Assembly (NCBI GenBank): GCA_023412745.1 | Contig: JAEZBZ010000358.1 | Coordinates: 1 to 13,166 of the forward strand | Direction of reading: 5' to 3' | From: Pseudomonadota bacterium | GTDB lineage: Bacteria; Pseudomonadota; Alphaproteobacteria; Rhizobiales; Hyphomicrobiaceae | DNA: 13,166 bases | Part shown: piece after piece, positions 1 to 6,813 of the stretch | Position numbering within the stretch: the stretch's first letter is position 1 | Layout: each line of letters starts with the position of its first letter | Position numbers and translations under genes: made by a program | Notes under the pieces: generated by a model | Database searches by the model: none | Told to the model about the DNA's origin: nothing | Seen by the model: the letters and a program-made list of their open reading frames with translations, nothing else

Positions 1-8
1 TGAGCCAA

Positions 9-1148
9 ATGCAAACGCCGCATCTCCGCATCGTCGAAGGGGACACTATGGACAAGCAGAAGGCACTCGATGCCGCGCTGTCTCAGATCGAGAAGAATTT
101 TGGCAAGGGATCGGTCATGCGGCTCGGCGCCAATGACCGTTCGATCGATGTGGAGGCAGTGCCTACCGGCTCGCTCGGTCTCGATATTGCGCTTGGCATC
201 GGTGGTCTGCCGCGTGGCCGCATCATCGAGATCTATGGCCCTGAATCGTCCGGCAAGACGACACTTTCACTACACGTTCTGGCGGAATCTCAGAAGAGGG
301 GCGGCATTTGCGCGTTCGTTGACGCCGAGCATGCGCTGGATGCGGTTTATGCCAGGAAGCTCGGCGTGAAGGTTGAGGACCTGCTGATTTCACAGCCCGA
401 TGATGGCGAGCAAGCGCTGGAGATCGCTGATACGCTGGTGCGCTCGGGCGCCATCGACGTGTTGGTGGTGGACTCGGTAGCGGCTCTGACGCCGAAGGCC
501 GAACTCGACGGCGAAATGGGCGACATGCAGCCCGGCATGCAGGCGCGGCTGATGAGCAAGGCGCTGCGCAAGCTGACCGCCTCGATCTCGAAGTCGAAGT
601 GCATGGTGATCTTCATCAACCAGATCCGCATGAAGATCGGCGTCATGTTCGGCAATCCGGAGACCACGACCGGCGGCAACGCGCTCAAGTTCTACTCGTC
701 GGTGCGTCTCGACATCCGTCGTATCGGTCAGATCAAGGAGCGGGACGACGTCGTCGGCAACCAGACGCGCGTGAAGGTGGTGAAGAACAAGGTGGCACCG
801 CCGTTCAAGCAGGTCGAGTTTGACATCATGTATGGCGAGGGTATCTCGCGGGTCGGCGAAATCGTCGATCTCGGCGTCAAGGCCGGCTTGGTCGAGAAAT
901 CCGGTGCCTGGTTCTCGTATGACGGTCAGCGCATCGGCCAGGGGCGTGAGAACACCAAGACGTTCCTGAGGGAAAACCCGCAGGTTGCGGGCGCGATCGA
1001 AAAGGCGATCCGCCAGAATGCCGGCCTGATCGTGGATGCCATGCTGGCGCAGCCGGAAGGTGACGAAGCCACCGAAGCAACCGATGGGCCGGAGCTCGAC
1101 GGCGATCTGCCGCCGGAGGCAGCAAAAGGGCCGCGCGGGCGGCGTTGA
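9..1148 (+). CDS. recA: RecA recombinase
   Basis: RecA is the ATP-dependent DNA strand-exchange protein that drives homologous recombination and stimulates LexA self-cleavage in the SOS response. Visible motifs in the 379-residue product are: Walker A GPESSGKT (77-84), the catalytic-Glu segment DAEHALD (E107), Walker B VLVVDS (151-156), DNA-binding loop L2 around GNPETTTGGN (215-224), and the family signature ALKFYSSVR (225-233). The C-terminus is acidic and then basic, as is usual. Two starts are possible. The one at 9 gives an N-terminus (LRIVEGDTMDKQKAL) that aligns with rhizobial RecA proteins, so I kept it. The ATG at 48 has a good Shine-Dalgarno (AAGGGG, 5 nt spacer) and would give 366 residues. 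The promoter and any LexA box lie outside the window. Confidence 0.98.
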   Translation: MQTPHLRIVEGDTMDKQKALDAALSQIEKNFGKGSVMRLGANDRSIDVEAVPTGSLGLDIALGIGGLPRGRIIEIYGPESSGKTTLSLHVLAESQKRGGICAFVDAEHALDAVYARKLGVKVEDLLISQPDDGEQALEIADTLVRSGAIDVLVVDSVAALTPKAELDGEMGDMQPGMQARLMSKALRKLTASISKSKCMVIFINQIRMKIGVMFGNPETTTGGNALKFYSSVRLDIRRIGQIKERDDVVGNQTRVKVVKNKVAPPFKQVEFDIMYGEGISRVGEIVDLGVKAGLVEKSGAWFSYDGQRIGQGRENTKTFLRENPQVAGAIEKAIRQNAGLIVDAMLAQPEGDEATEATDGPELDGDLPPEAAKGPRGRR

Positions 1149-1158
1149 CAGTCCTGTC

Positions 1159-1186
1159 CGGCCCGCATGCTTTGACGTGCGGGCCG
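1159..1186 (+). terminator. GC-rich hairpin after recA (possible terminator)
   Basis: An 11-bp inverted repeat (CGGCCCGCATG / CGTGCGGGCCG, one G-T wobble) with a 6-base loop begins 11 bases after the recA stop. There is no T-tract after it, so it could be a terminator that needs Rho or other help, or a 3'-end stabilising stem. It lies between recA and ccdA and suggests that the two are not one simple operon. Confidence 0.4.
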
Positions 1187-1215
1187 CGGACGCGCGTCAG
1201 CGCATTGTCGGCTGA

Positions 1216-2019
1216 GTGCTGGCGGTAAAGCGTACAGTGATCATCGAGGCTCATATCTATCTTGGCGTAGCGCTGGCGGGGATGGTGAGCTTTCTCAGTC
1301 CCTGCGTGCTGCCGCTGGTGCCGCCGTATCTTGGGTATCTGGGCGGGACCACCGTTGGTCTGCTCGATAACAGGGCGTGGCTGCGCGTGGTGCTGGGCGC
1401 GGTTTTGTTCGTCCTCGGATTCACGACGGTGTTCGTCGGGCTCGGGGCGGCTGCCTCGGTGTTCGGCCAGTTCATCCAAAGCCATCGCAATACGCTATCG
1501 GTCCTTGCTGGCGTCGTCATCCTGCTGTTCGGCCTGCATTTCCTCGGGCTGCTGCGGATTTCGATCCTGTACAAGGATGTGCGCTACCGCAGTGAAGTGG
1601 ACGTCGTGCGGCTGGGCGGTGCCTACCTGATGGGACTGGCGTTCGCGTTTGGGTGGACGCCGTGCATAGGACCTGTTCTGGCGACAGTGCTGACGCTGGC
1701 CGCGAATGAAGGCAGCCTCGCGACCGGGGTGAAGCTGCTCGCCCTCTACGCGCTAGGGCTCGGCATTCCATTTATTCTCGCTGCGATCGCCATCGGTCCG
1801 TTCCTGGCCTTCCTGCAGCGCTTCGGCCGACACCTCGCCATTGTCGAGAAGCTTATGGGCGTGGTTCTTATCATCACCGGCGTTCTATTCCTGACCGGCT
1901 CGATTGGCTGGCTCGGCCAATGGATGATCGATACATTCCCGGCGCTGGTGACGATTGAGGAGCGATGGACGCCCAAGTCGTTGCCGGCTGAGATCATGAA
2001 GAAGGGGATCGGCTCGTGA
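1216..2019 (+). CDS. ccdA: CcdA-type cytochrome c biogenesis / thiol-disulfide transmembrane protein
   Basis: This is a membrane protein of the CcdA/DsbD-transmembrane family. The family passes reducing equivalents from cytoplasmic thioredoxin across the inner membrane to periplasmic partners, for example for apocytochrome c maturation. The two redox cysteines sit in the family motifs FLSPCVLPLVPPYLGYL (C30) and FGWTPCIGP (C150). About six hydrophobic helices are visible, and at 267 residues the length is normal for CcdA rather than full DsbD. There is no periplasmic thioredoxin partner in the window. The GTG start at 1216 has no convincing Shine-Dalgarno. GTG 1237 (product beginning MIIEAHIYLG) is an alternative and leaves both motifs intact. 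thiD follows at once, so the two are probably cotranscribed. Confidence 0.93.
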   Translation: MLAVKRTVIIEAHIYLGVALAGMVSFLSPCVLPLVPPYLGYLGGTTVGLLDNRAWLRVVLGAVLFVLGFTTVFVGLGAAASVFGQFIQSHRNTLSVLAGVVILLFGLHFLGLLRISILYKDVRYRSEVDVVRLGGAYLMGLAFAFGWTPCIGPVLATVLTLAANEGSLATGVKLLALYALGLGIPFILAAIAIGPFLAFLQRFGRHLAIVEKLMGVVLIITGVLFLTGSIGWLGQWMIDTFPALVTIEERWTPKSLPAEIMKKGIGS

Positions 2020-2040
2020 GTGGGTGTGCTGACCAGTATC

Positions 2041-2046
2041 GGGGAG
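2041..2046 (+). promoter_or_regulatory. Shine-Dalgarno that fixes the thiD start
   Basis: GGGGAG with a 6-base spacer to ATG 2053. It favours this start over the in-frame GTG at 2020, which immediately follows the upstream stop codon. Confidence 0.7.
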
Positions 2047-2052
2047 CTGGCG

Positions 2053-2886
2053 ATGGTGCATGATCACGCGGGCGTGCCAATCGCGCTGACGATTGCGGGG
2101 TCGGACAGTTCCGGTGGGGCCGGAGTTCAGGCGGATCTGAAGGCGTTCTGCGCATTCGGCGTCTACGGCGCTTCGGTGCTGACGGCGCTGACGGCCCAGA
2201 ACACCCGCGGTGTTGACGACGTACTGCCGATTGCGCCGACGTTCGTCTCCGCGCAACTGCAATCGGTGTTTTCCGATCTTGCCGTCGGCGCTGCAAAAAC
2301 CGGCATGCTGGCGAATGCCGGTATTATCAATGCTGTCGTTGATGCGCTTGAGAGCCATCCGCTCGTGCCTCTCGTCTGCGATCCGGTCATGGTGGCGACG
2401 AGCGGCGATGTGCTGCTCGATCCTGATGCCATCGGTGCGTTGCGCACGCGGCTGATCCCGCGCGCGCTGCTGATCACGCCGAACATGCCTGAAGCGGCCC
2501 GTCTACTGGATCGCCCGGAGGCGCACGATGAGGACGAGATGATCGCTCAGGCGCGCGCGCTGAAGGCACTTGGCTGCGGTGCGGTTCTTCTCAAAGGTGG
2601 GCATGGCGGCGGGGATGTGGCGACCGACATCCTGGTCCACCATGCCGGCGTCGAACGTCTGGAAATGCCGCGCATCGAGACGCGTCACACCCACGGTACC
2701 GGATGCACGCTGGCGGCGTCAGTGGCAGCTTTGCTGGCTTCCGGCGAATCGCTTTCTGACGCGGTCAGGCGGGCCAAGTCCTACGTCTGGCATGCGCTCA
2801 AGGCTGGCCGGAACCTTGGAGTCGGCTCAGGGAATGGACCCGTGGATCACCTCTATGCCATTCGCCGCCAGCCTCCGCCCGCGTAG
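2053..2886 (+). CDS. thiD: Bifunctional hydroxymethylpyrimidine / phosphomethylpyrimidine kinase
   Basis: ThiD phosphorylates the thiamin pyrimidine HMP twice, giving HMP-PP for coupling to the thiazole moiety in the cytoplasm. The ribokinase-fold signatures are clear: the N-terminal substrate motif AGSDSSGGAGVQAD (about residues 15-28), CDPVMVATSG in the middle (from residue 109), LLKGGHGGG, and the anion-hole motif HGTGC (about 214-218), whose Gly-Thr-Gly-Cys precedes the catalytic helix. I chose ATG 2053 because GGGGAG lies exactly 6 bases upstream and the family begins just before the substrate motif. The frame is open back to a GTG at 2020 that abuts the ccdA stop. The 277-residue length is normal. 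No TPP riboswitch is visible ahead of it, so control probably comes from the ccdA promoter. Confidence 0.95.
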   Translation: MVHDHAGVPIALTIAGSDSSGGAGVQADLKAFCAFGVYGASVLTALTAQNTRGVDDVLPIAPTFVSAQLQSVFSDLAVGAAKTGMLANAGIINAVVDALESHPLVPLVCDPVMVATSGDVLLDPDAIGALRTRLIPRALLITPNMPEAARLLDRPEAHDEDEMIAQARALKALGCGAVLLKGGHGGGDVATDILVHHAGVERLEMPRIETRHTHGTGCTLAASVAALLASGESLSDAVRRAKSYVWHALKAGRNLGVGSGNGPVDHLYAIRRQPPPA

Positions 2887-3009
2887 CGGCGATTTTTTAG
2901 ATGAAGCACGCAAAAGTTGTGTCCCTGCTGCATCAGGCTGGTAGTAATTCGCTGCAGGGCATTGCCTTCTCGCCCGGCAACTGTCAGAAACACAAGCAGA
3001 TTCAGGGTT

Positions 3010-3146
3010 AAGGCCTGCGGGCCTTGTGCTGTCGCCGGACGTGTCCGGTTGCGGCTCTGATCTCCGGGGGGAGGATCGGAGGCAGCTTTTGCTTCCGATC
3101 TTGATGAAAAAATCGGCTAGGGGAGCGCCCCTGGCCGATTTTTTTT
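3010..3146 (+). ncRNA. Candidate structured small RNA or 3'UTR-derived RNA
   Basis: Three successive inverted repeats lie directly before an intrinsic terminator. Hairpin 1 is AAGGCC-TGCG-GGCCTT (3010-3025). Hairpin 2 is CCGGA-CGTG-TCCGG (3035-3048) and can be extended by a wobble-containing outer stem (3031-3034 with 3052-3055). Hairpin 3 has 10-bp arms 3074-3083 and 3091-3100 (GATCGGAGGC / GCTTCCGATC, one G-T pair). The terminator occupies 3107-3146. This density of structure far beyond the thiD stop suggests either a stand-alone small RNA or a processed 3'UTR. I do not recognise a known RNA family: no SRP, RNase P, tmRNA or TPP, cobalamin or SAM riboswitch signature is present. A promoter could not be placed with confidence. 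Confidence 0.35.
3107..3146 (+). terminator. Strong, bidirectional-type intrinsic terminator
   Basis: A 13-bp stem (AATCGGCTAGGGG / CCCCTGGCCGATT, one T-G wobble) with a 4-base loop AGCG is followed by eight Ts. A preceding run of As extends the stem and would supply a T-tract on the other strand. It ends transcription from thiD or from the putative small RNA and insulates the FadL-like gene. Confidence 0.9.
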
Positions 3147-3392
3147 GTTAACGCCGCTCAATTTCGGCGGCGGGAGGCGATTGCGAGGGAAGCAAGCTAC
3201 GCGGCTCGGTCGATGTGTGGGTGAGTGAACGGCTCGCGGGCACGAGATGAGGCGTCACGCTGAATGATCACACATCACGCTATCCGGGGTGTGCCCGGGA
3301 ACACGAACGGCAACAGCGGCGCGTTGCGGCGTGCTTCCTACCGAGGTGATGCAAGAGGCGTGGGCCTCAGGCCGCCTCCACGTTGCACCAAT

Positions 3393-4715
3393 ATGCCCGC
3401 ACGAATGGGCCTGGTGGCCGCTGGGTGGAAGCAGCCAAGGTCCGCTGGCTTGAGGCTGCTTATCATCGGCGCCGCTGTGGCTGCTGCCGGTCCTGTCATC
3501 GGGATCGGCACCGCGCATGCAGGTGGCTTCGCGATCCGCGAGCAGTCGGCTCAATACCAGGGCATGTCGTTTGCCGGCAGCGCCTCGGGCGGCGCGCTCA
3601 GCTCGATGTATTGGAACCCGGCTGCCACCGCGATTTTGCCCGGTCTCAATACCGAGTCGTCCTACACGCTGATCATTCCGGACGTCGAAGTGACGGTAAC
3701 CCAAGCGGCGCCACCGCTCGCTGGATTTGCTCCGAGCACCGACATCGCGGATCTGGCGGTTACGGGCTCCAGCTACGCCGCTTACCAATTGAGCGGTTAC
3801 AATCCCAACATGTTCGTCGGCGTCGCGATGAACTCGCCGTTCGGACTGGCGACGAAGCCGGACAATCAGGCCTACCAGGGCAGCGTGCTCGGGCGAACCA
3901 CGACGCTGCTCACGTTCAACGTCAATCCGACCCTGGCGTATCGCATCGCGCCAGGCGTGATCATCGGCGCCGGCGTCCAGGTGCAATACGCCTACGGCAA
4001 GCTGAAGTTCGCCACGGGCTTGCCGGACACGCCGAGCACCTATTTCAAGGGAGATGACGTCACGTTCGGTGGCACGGCCGGCGTGCTGTGGCAGCCAGCC
4101 ATAGGCACCAGCATCGGCCTGGGCTGGCGGTCGCAACTGACCCAAACGCTGGAAGGTGATTTCGGAACAGTGGGTGTCGGCCAGATCGATGCCAAGACCA
4201 AACTTCACTTGCCCGACGTCGTGACGCTGAGCTTGACGCAGGCACTCCGGCCGGACTTGCGGCTGCTCGGCACGGTCGAGTGGTCGAACTGGAGCCGGTT
4301 CAAGGATCTGAGGGTGCAGATCCCAGGCCCCGATCCGGTTATCGAAGCGGACTGGGACGACGGCTGGATGTTCGCGCTGGGCCTGGAGTACGATCACAGT
4401 CCCTGGCTGACATTGCGGACCGGTACTGCCTACGAGCTTTCTCCGATCCAGTCGGCGCGCGATCGCATCATTACCATCCCCGATTCCGACCGCGTCTGGC
4501 TGAGTGCTGGCGCATCCTACAAGTGGAGCGAACTGACCACCATCGATTTTGCCTACACGCACATCTTCTTCGACGATGCCGCGTTTGATCGCACATCGCT
4601 AACGGGCCTGGAGCTTCGCGGAAACAGCGATGCGTCGACCGATATCGTCACCGTCGGCTTGAAGATGAAATGGGGTGGCTGGGAGCCGCTAGAACCCGTC
4701 CCACCCTTGAAGTAG
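3393..4715 (+). CDS. FadL/OmpP1/TodX-family outer membrane transport protein
   Basis: This is a predicted 14-stranded outer membrane barrel of the FadL family, whose members admit long-chain fatty acids or other hydrophobic compounds. From ATG 3393 the 440-residue product starts with a basic segment, a hydrophobic stretch (about residues 20-38) and a cleavage site AHA|GGFAI. The mature N-terminus GGFAIREQSAQYQGMSFAG and SMYWNPAA (about 71-78, the family's NPA motif) are diagnostic. The rest alternates aromatic and polar residues, as expected for beta strands. ATG 3405 is an alternative start. ATG 3264 is in frame but would bury the signal peptide 60 residues in. The protein does not end in the usual aromatic residue: the last predicted strand (VTVGLKMKW) is followed by a Pro-rich tail. 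The substrate cannot be told from sequence. Confidence 0.9.
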   Translation: MPARMGLVAAGWKQPRSAGLRLLIIGAAVAAAGPVIGIGTAHAGGFAIREQSAQYQGMSFAGSASGGALSSMYWNPAATAILPGLNTESSYTLIIPDVEVTVTQAAPPLAGFAPSTDIADLAVTGSSYAAYQLSGYNPNMFVGVAMNSPFGLATKPDNQAYQGSVLGRTTTLLTFNVNPTLAYRIAPGVIIGAGVQVQYAYGKLKFATGLPDTPSTYFKGDDVTFGGTAGVLWQPAIGTSIGLGWRSQLTQTLEGDFGTVGVGQIDAKTKLHLPDVVTLSLTQALRPDLRLLGTVEWSNWSRFKDLRVQIPGPDPVIEADWDDGWMFALGLEYDHSPWLTLRTGTAYELSPIQSARDRIITIPDSDRVWLSAGASYKWSELTTIDFAYTHIFFDDAAFDRTSLTGLELRGNSDASTDIVTVGLKMKWGGWEPLEPVPPLK

Positions 4716-4745
4716 AACGCGCCCGTCGGCGTCAGCAGATCATGA

Positions 4746-4781
4746 GGCTGGTCCTTTGCCAGGGGCCGGCCTTTGTGTTTT
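4746..4781 (+). terminator. Hairpin with T-rich tail after the FadL-like gene
   Basis: GGCTGGTCC pairs with GGGCCGGCC (two G-T wobbles, loop about 8 bases), followed by TTTGTGTTTT. It lies 30 bases after the stop and is a plausible intrinsic terminator, weaker than the one at 3107-3146. It would separate the FadL-like gene from the dehydratase gene. Confidence 0.6.
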
Positions 4782-4843
4782 CGTGGGCATGATCTATGGT
4801 CCCTGCGCCAATAGGGTCCCAACATCAAATCCGGTTCAAGATC

Positions 4844-5824
4844 ATGCAGCATCGACTGCCGACCTACGATGACGTCCTCGCCGCTGCCGAGATGCTCGGC
4901 GACCTCGCCGTCCGCACGCCTTTGATCGAGCATCCGGCACTGAATGAGCGCACCGGAGGCCGCGTGCTGCTCAAGGCCGAGACGATGCAGCGGGTGGGGT
5001 CTTTCAAGTTCCGCGGGGCCTACAACGCCATCGCGCGGGTGGATCGCGAGATGTTCCCCGGCGGCGTCGTGGCGAGTTCATCAGGCAATCACGCCCAAGG
5101 CGTCGCGGCCGCGGCAACGCTGTGCGGGCTGAAATCGCTGGTGGTGATGCCGCACGATGCGCCGGCGTTCAAGGTCCAGCGCACCAAGGGATTCGGGGCG
5201 GAGGTCTATCTCTACAATCGCGACACGGAAGATCGCGACGCCATCGGTGCCCGCCTGTGTGCGGAGCGCAACGCGACCTACATCCCGCCGTTTGATCATC
5301 CCGACGTGATTTCTGGCCAGGGAACGGTCGGCCTGGAATTGATGCAGCAGGTCGAAGCGATCGGTGCCAACCTCGACGCGGTTCTTTGCGGCTGCTCGGG
5401 TGGCGGCGTGGTGACGGGGGTTGGGCTGGCGGTCAAGCATGCCGATCCATCCGTCGAGGTCATGTCGGTCGAGCCCGCCGGGTTCGATGATCTGGCGCGT
5501 TCGCTGGTCAGCGGCCAGCGCGAACGCAATGCGGCCATGTCCGGATCCATCTGCGATGCGCTGCTGGCCCCGATGCCGGGCGAGATCACGTTTGCGCTGG
5601 CCAAGCCGATGCTGAGCGGCGGTCTCGCGGTGAGCGACGATGAGGTGCGCGCCGCTGTGCGCTATGCCTTCGAGGAATTGAAGCTGGTTGTGGAGCCGGG
5701 CGGGGCGGTATCGCTGGCCGCGATCTTGTCCGGCAAGCTCCCGGTTGCTGGGCGGACGATTGCCTGCGTGCTGACCGGCGGCAGCGCCGATCCGCAGCTT
5801 TACGCCGATATTCTGCGTGGCTGA
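4844..5824 (+). CDS. Threonine/serine dehydratase (PLP fold-type II)
   Basis: This cytoplasmic PLP enzyme of the IlvA-catalytic-domain / serine racemase group most likely deaminates threonine or serine to the 2-oxoacid. The PLP-binding lysine is in GSFKFRGAYNA (K55). SSGNHAQGVA (79-88) contacts the cofactor ring, GCSGGG (183-188) is the phosphate loop, and VEPGGAVSLA (283-292) is conserved. At 326 residues it lacks the C-terminal ACT-like regulatory domain of biosynthetic IlvA, which fits a catabolic or allosterically simple form. The usual S/C-GG-N motif near the C-terminus reads TGGSADP, with Thr311 in the position that normally contacts the pyridine nitrogen. Start 4844 matches the family N-terminus. 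ATG 4796 would add 16 unconserved residues. Related hydroxyaspartate or phenylserine dehydratases cannot be excluded. Confidence 0.9.
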   Translation: MQHRLPTYDDVLAAAEMLGDLAVRTPLIEHPALNERTGGRVLLKAETMQRVGSFKFRGAYNAIARVDREMFPGGVVASSSGNHAQGVAAAATLCGLKSLVVMPHDAPAFKVQRTKGFGAEVYLYNRDTEDRDAIGARLCAERNATYIPPFDHPDVISGQGTVGLELMQQVEAIGANLDAVLCGCSGGGVVTGVGLAVKHADPSVEVMSVEPAGFDDLARSLVSGQRERNAAMSGSICDALLAPMPGEITFALAKPMLSGGLAVSDDEVRAAVRYAFEELKLVVEPGGAVSLAAILSGKLPVAGRTIACVLTGGSADPQLYADILRG

Positions 5825-5836
5825 ATGCGATCAGGT

Positions 5837-5858
5837 GAGCCGGTCAATCGATCGGCTC
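5837..5858. other. Inverted repeat at a convergent gene junction
   Basis: GAGCCG (5837-5842) and CGGCTC (5853-5858) form a short symmetrical stem across the 19-base gap between the dehydratase stop and the DUF2189 stop. With no T-tract on either strand it is at best a weak bidirectional 3' structure. Confidence 0.3.
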
Positions 5859-6638
5859 GACCACCCTGCGATACAGGTGCCATGTCGCGTGCCCCAGCAC
5901 CGGCAGCACGACGATAAGCCCGATGAAGAACGGCAGTGACGCCAGCGCGAGCGCCAGGGCGATGAACAGCGCCCAAGCGGTCATCGTGACCGGATTGGCG
6001 ACGACCGCGCGCATGGACGTGCGGATGGCAGTCAGCACCCCGACGTCGCGATCGAGCAGCAAGGGGAACGACACGACGCTGACCGAGAATGCCAGGGCCG
6101 CGAACAGCAGGCCGATGCCGCAACCGGCCGCGATCAGCAGCCAGCCGGGCTCGGTGTTGAACACCGCGTGCGCGAACGCGCCGATGGAATCCGGCACCCA
6201 GGTGCCAAAGACTGCATTGTAAAGCAACGTGGCGGCGACGATCCAGGCGGCGAATATGGCGACGAGCACCAAGCCGAGCGTGATCAGGGAGGCAATGCGA
6301 TGGGCGCTGAAGTCCTGCAACATATCCCACGAGATCGGCAGATTATGCTCGCGCCGCCGGCTGAGCTCATACAAGCCGATGGCGGCAAACGGCGCAATCA
6401 GCGGAAAGCCGGCGATGACCGGAAACATCAGCGGCAGCAGTTCGTAACCGAATGTCAGCCCCAGCAGAAGCAGCCCGATGACAGGATAAATCACCACGAC
6501 GAAGGCTGCGAACGTCGGCATCGCCATCAGGTCGTCGACGCCACATTTCACCGCCTCGTTGAGGTCGGCGATACCAATACGGCGTATCTTGGGTTCGGTT
6601 TCCGCGCGAGAGTGGAAGTCGGCTCTTGCGTACGCCAT
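5844..6638 (-). CDS. DUF2189-family integral membrane protein
   Basis: This is an inner membrane protein of unknown function. The 264-residue product has a soluble N-terminus of about 40 residues, then five to six hydrophobic segments at roughly 42-62, 68-90, 115-140, 165-190 and 216-250 (the last long enough for two). Segments I recall as typical of DUF2189 are IAPFAAIGLYELSRRRE, the FPLLLDRDVG loop, the TSMRAVVANP region and the near-terminal PVLGHATWHLYRR. ATG 6638 is preferred because GGGAGG lies 6 bases upstream on the minus strand. An upstream ATG at 6668 is in frame but has no such site. No neighbouring gene clarifies its role. Confidence 0.9.
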   Translation of the reverse strand: MAYARADFHSRAETEPKIRRIGIADLNEAVKCGVDDLMAMPTFAAFVVVIYPVIGLLLLGLTFGYELLPLMFPVIAGFPLIAPFAAIGLYELSRRREHNLPISWDMLQDFSAHRIASLITLGLVLVAIFAAWIVAATLLYNAVFGTWVPDSIGAFAHAVFNTEPGWLLIAAGCGIGLLFAALAFSVSVVSFPLLLDRDVGVLTAIRTSMRAVVANPVTMTAWALFIALALALASLPFFIGLIVVLPVLGHATWHLYRRVVEPID

Positions 6639-6644
6639 CTGCAG

Positions 6645-6650
6645 CCTCCC
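6645..6650 (-). promoter_or_regulatory. Shine-Dalgarno that fixes the DUF2189 gene start
   Basis: GGGAGG on the minus strand, 6 bases ahead of ATG 6638. It selects this start over the in-frame ATG at 6668. Confidence 0.7.
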
Positions 6651-6744
6651 GGATCCGGGGCAATGCATGGGATGTCAGAAGCGTAACGCGCAGACGCGCC
6701 GATCGGTTCGCCCCGATTCTGGCTGAGCGCCGCAAATGCCCGTG

Positions 6745-6804
6745 AGCCGGCCTTGCGTTGCCGGCCGGTCTCAACTGGGGATCATCCGGGCTGGAGAAGC
6801 CCGG
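6745..6804 (-). other. Two hairpins between the two minus-strand genes
   Basis: Two inverted repeats fill the 175-base gap. GCCGGC (6745-6750) pairs with GCCGGC (6759-6764). CCGGGCT (6786-6792) pairs perfectly with AGCCCGG (6798-6804) around a 5-base loop. The second begins 9 bases after the stop of the minus-strand gene at 6814-7512, as expected for a terminator or 3'-protecting stem, but neither has a T-tract. They suggest that the two genes are separate transcription units. Confidence 0.4.
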
Positions 6805-6813
6805 TAAGTGTCA

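Larger units (their letters stand above)
2887..3392. other. Long intergenic region between thiD and the FadL-like gene
   Basis: About 500 bases hold no recognisable protein. The first ~120 bases contain only a 36-codon ORF (2901-3011) that I could not match to anything. From 3010 to 3146 there are three hairpins and a strong terminator, listed separately. From 3147 to 3392 I see no clear promoter. An ORF continuous with the FadL-like gene runs back to ATG 3264, but the signal peptide position argues that translation starts near 3393. Confidence 0.6.

Noticed and set aside
2901..3011. 36-codon ORF (beginning MKHAKVVSLL) downstream of thiD
   Set aside because: It has no Shine-Dalgarno, no recognisable homology and no membrane or other clear feature. 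Its stop falls in the first hairpin of the structured region, so it is probably chance.
2887..3150. TPP riboswitch linked to thiD
   Set aside because: The conserved thi-box segments (CTGAGA-type and the downstream GATCTGG-type core) are absent, and the structured region lies after thiD rather than before it.
3255..4562. Long minus-strand ORF of 435 codons opposite the FadL-like gene
   Set aside because: It is an antisense shadow produced by high-GC codon usage. The plus strand has a signal peptide and FadL motifs, and the minus translation is Arg/Gly/Asp-rich with no family resemblance.
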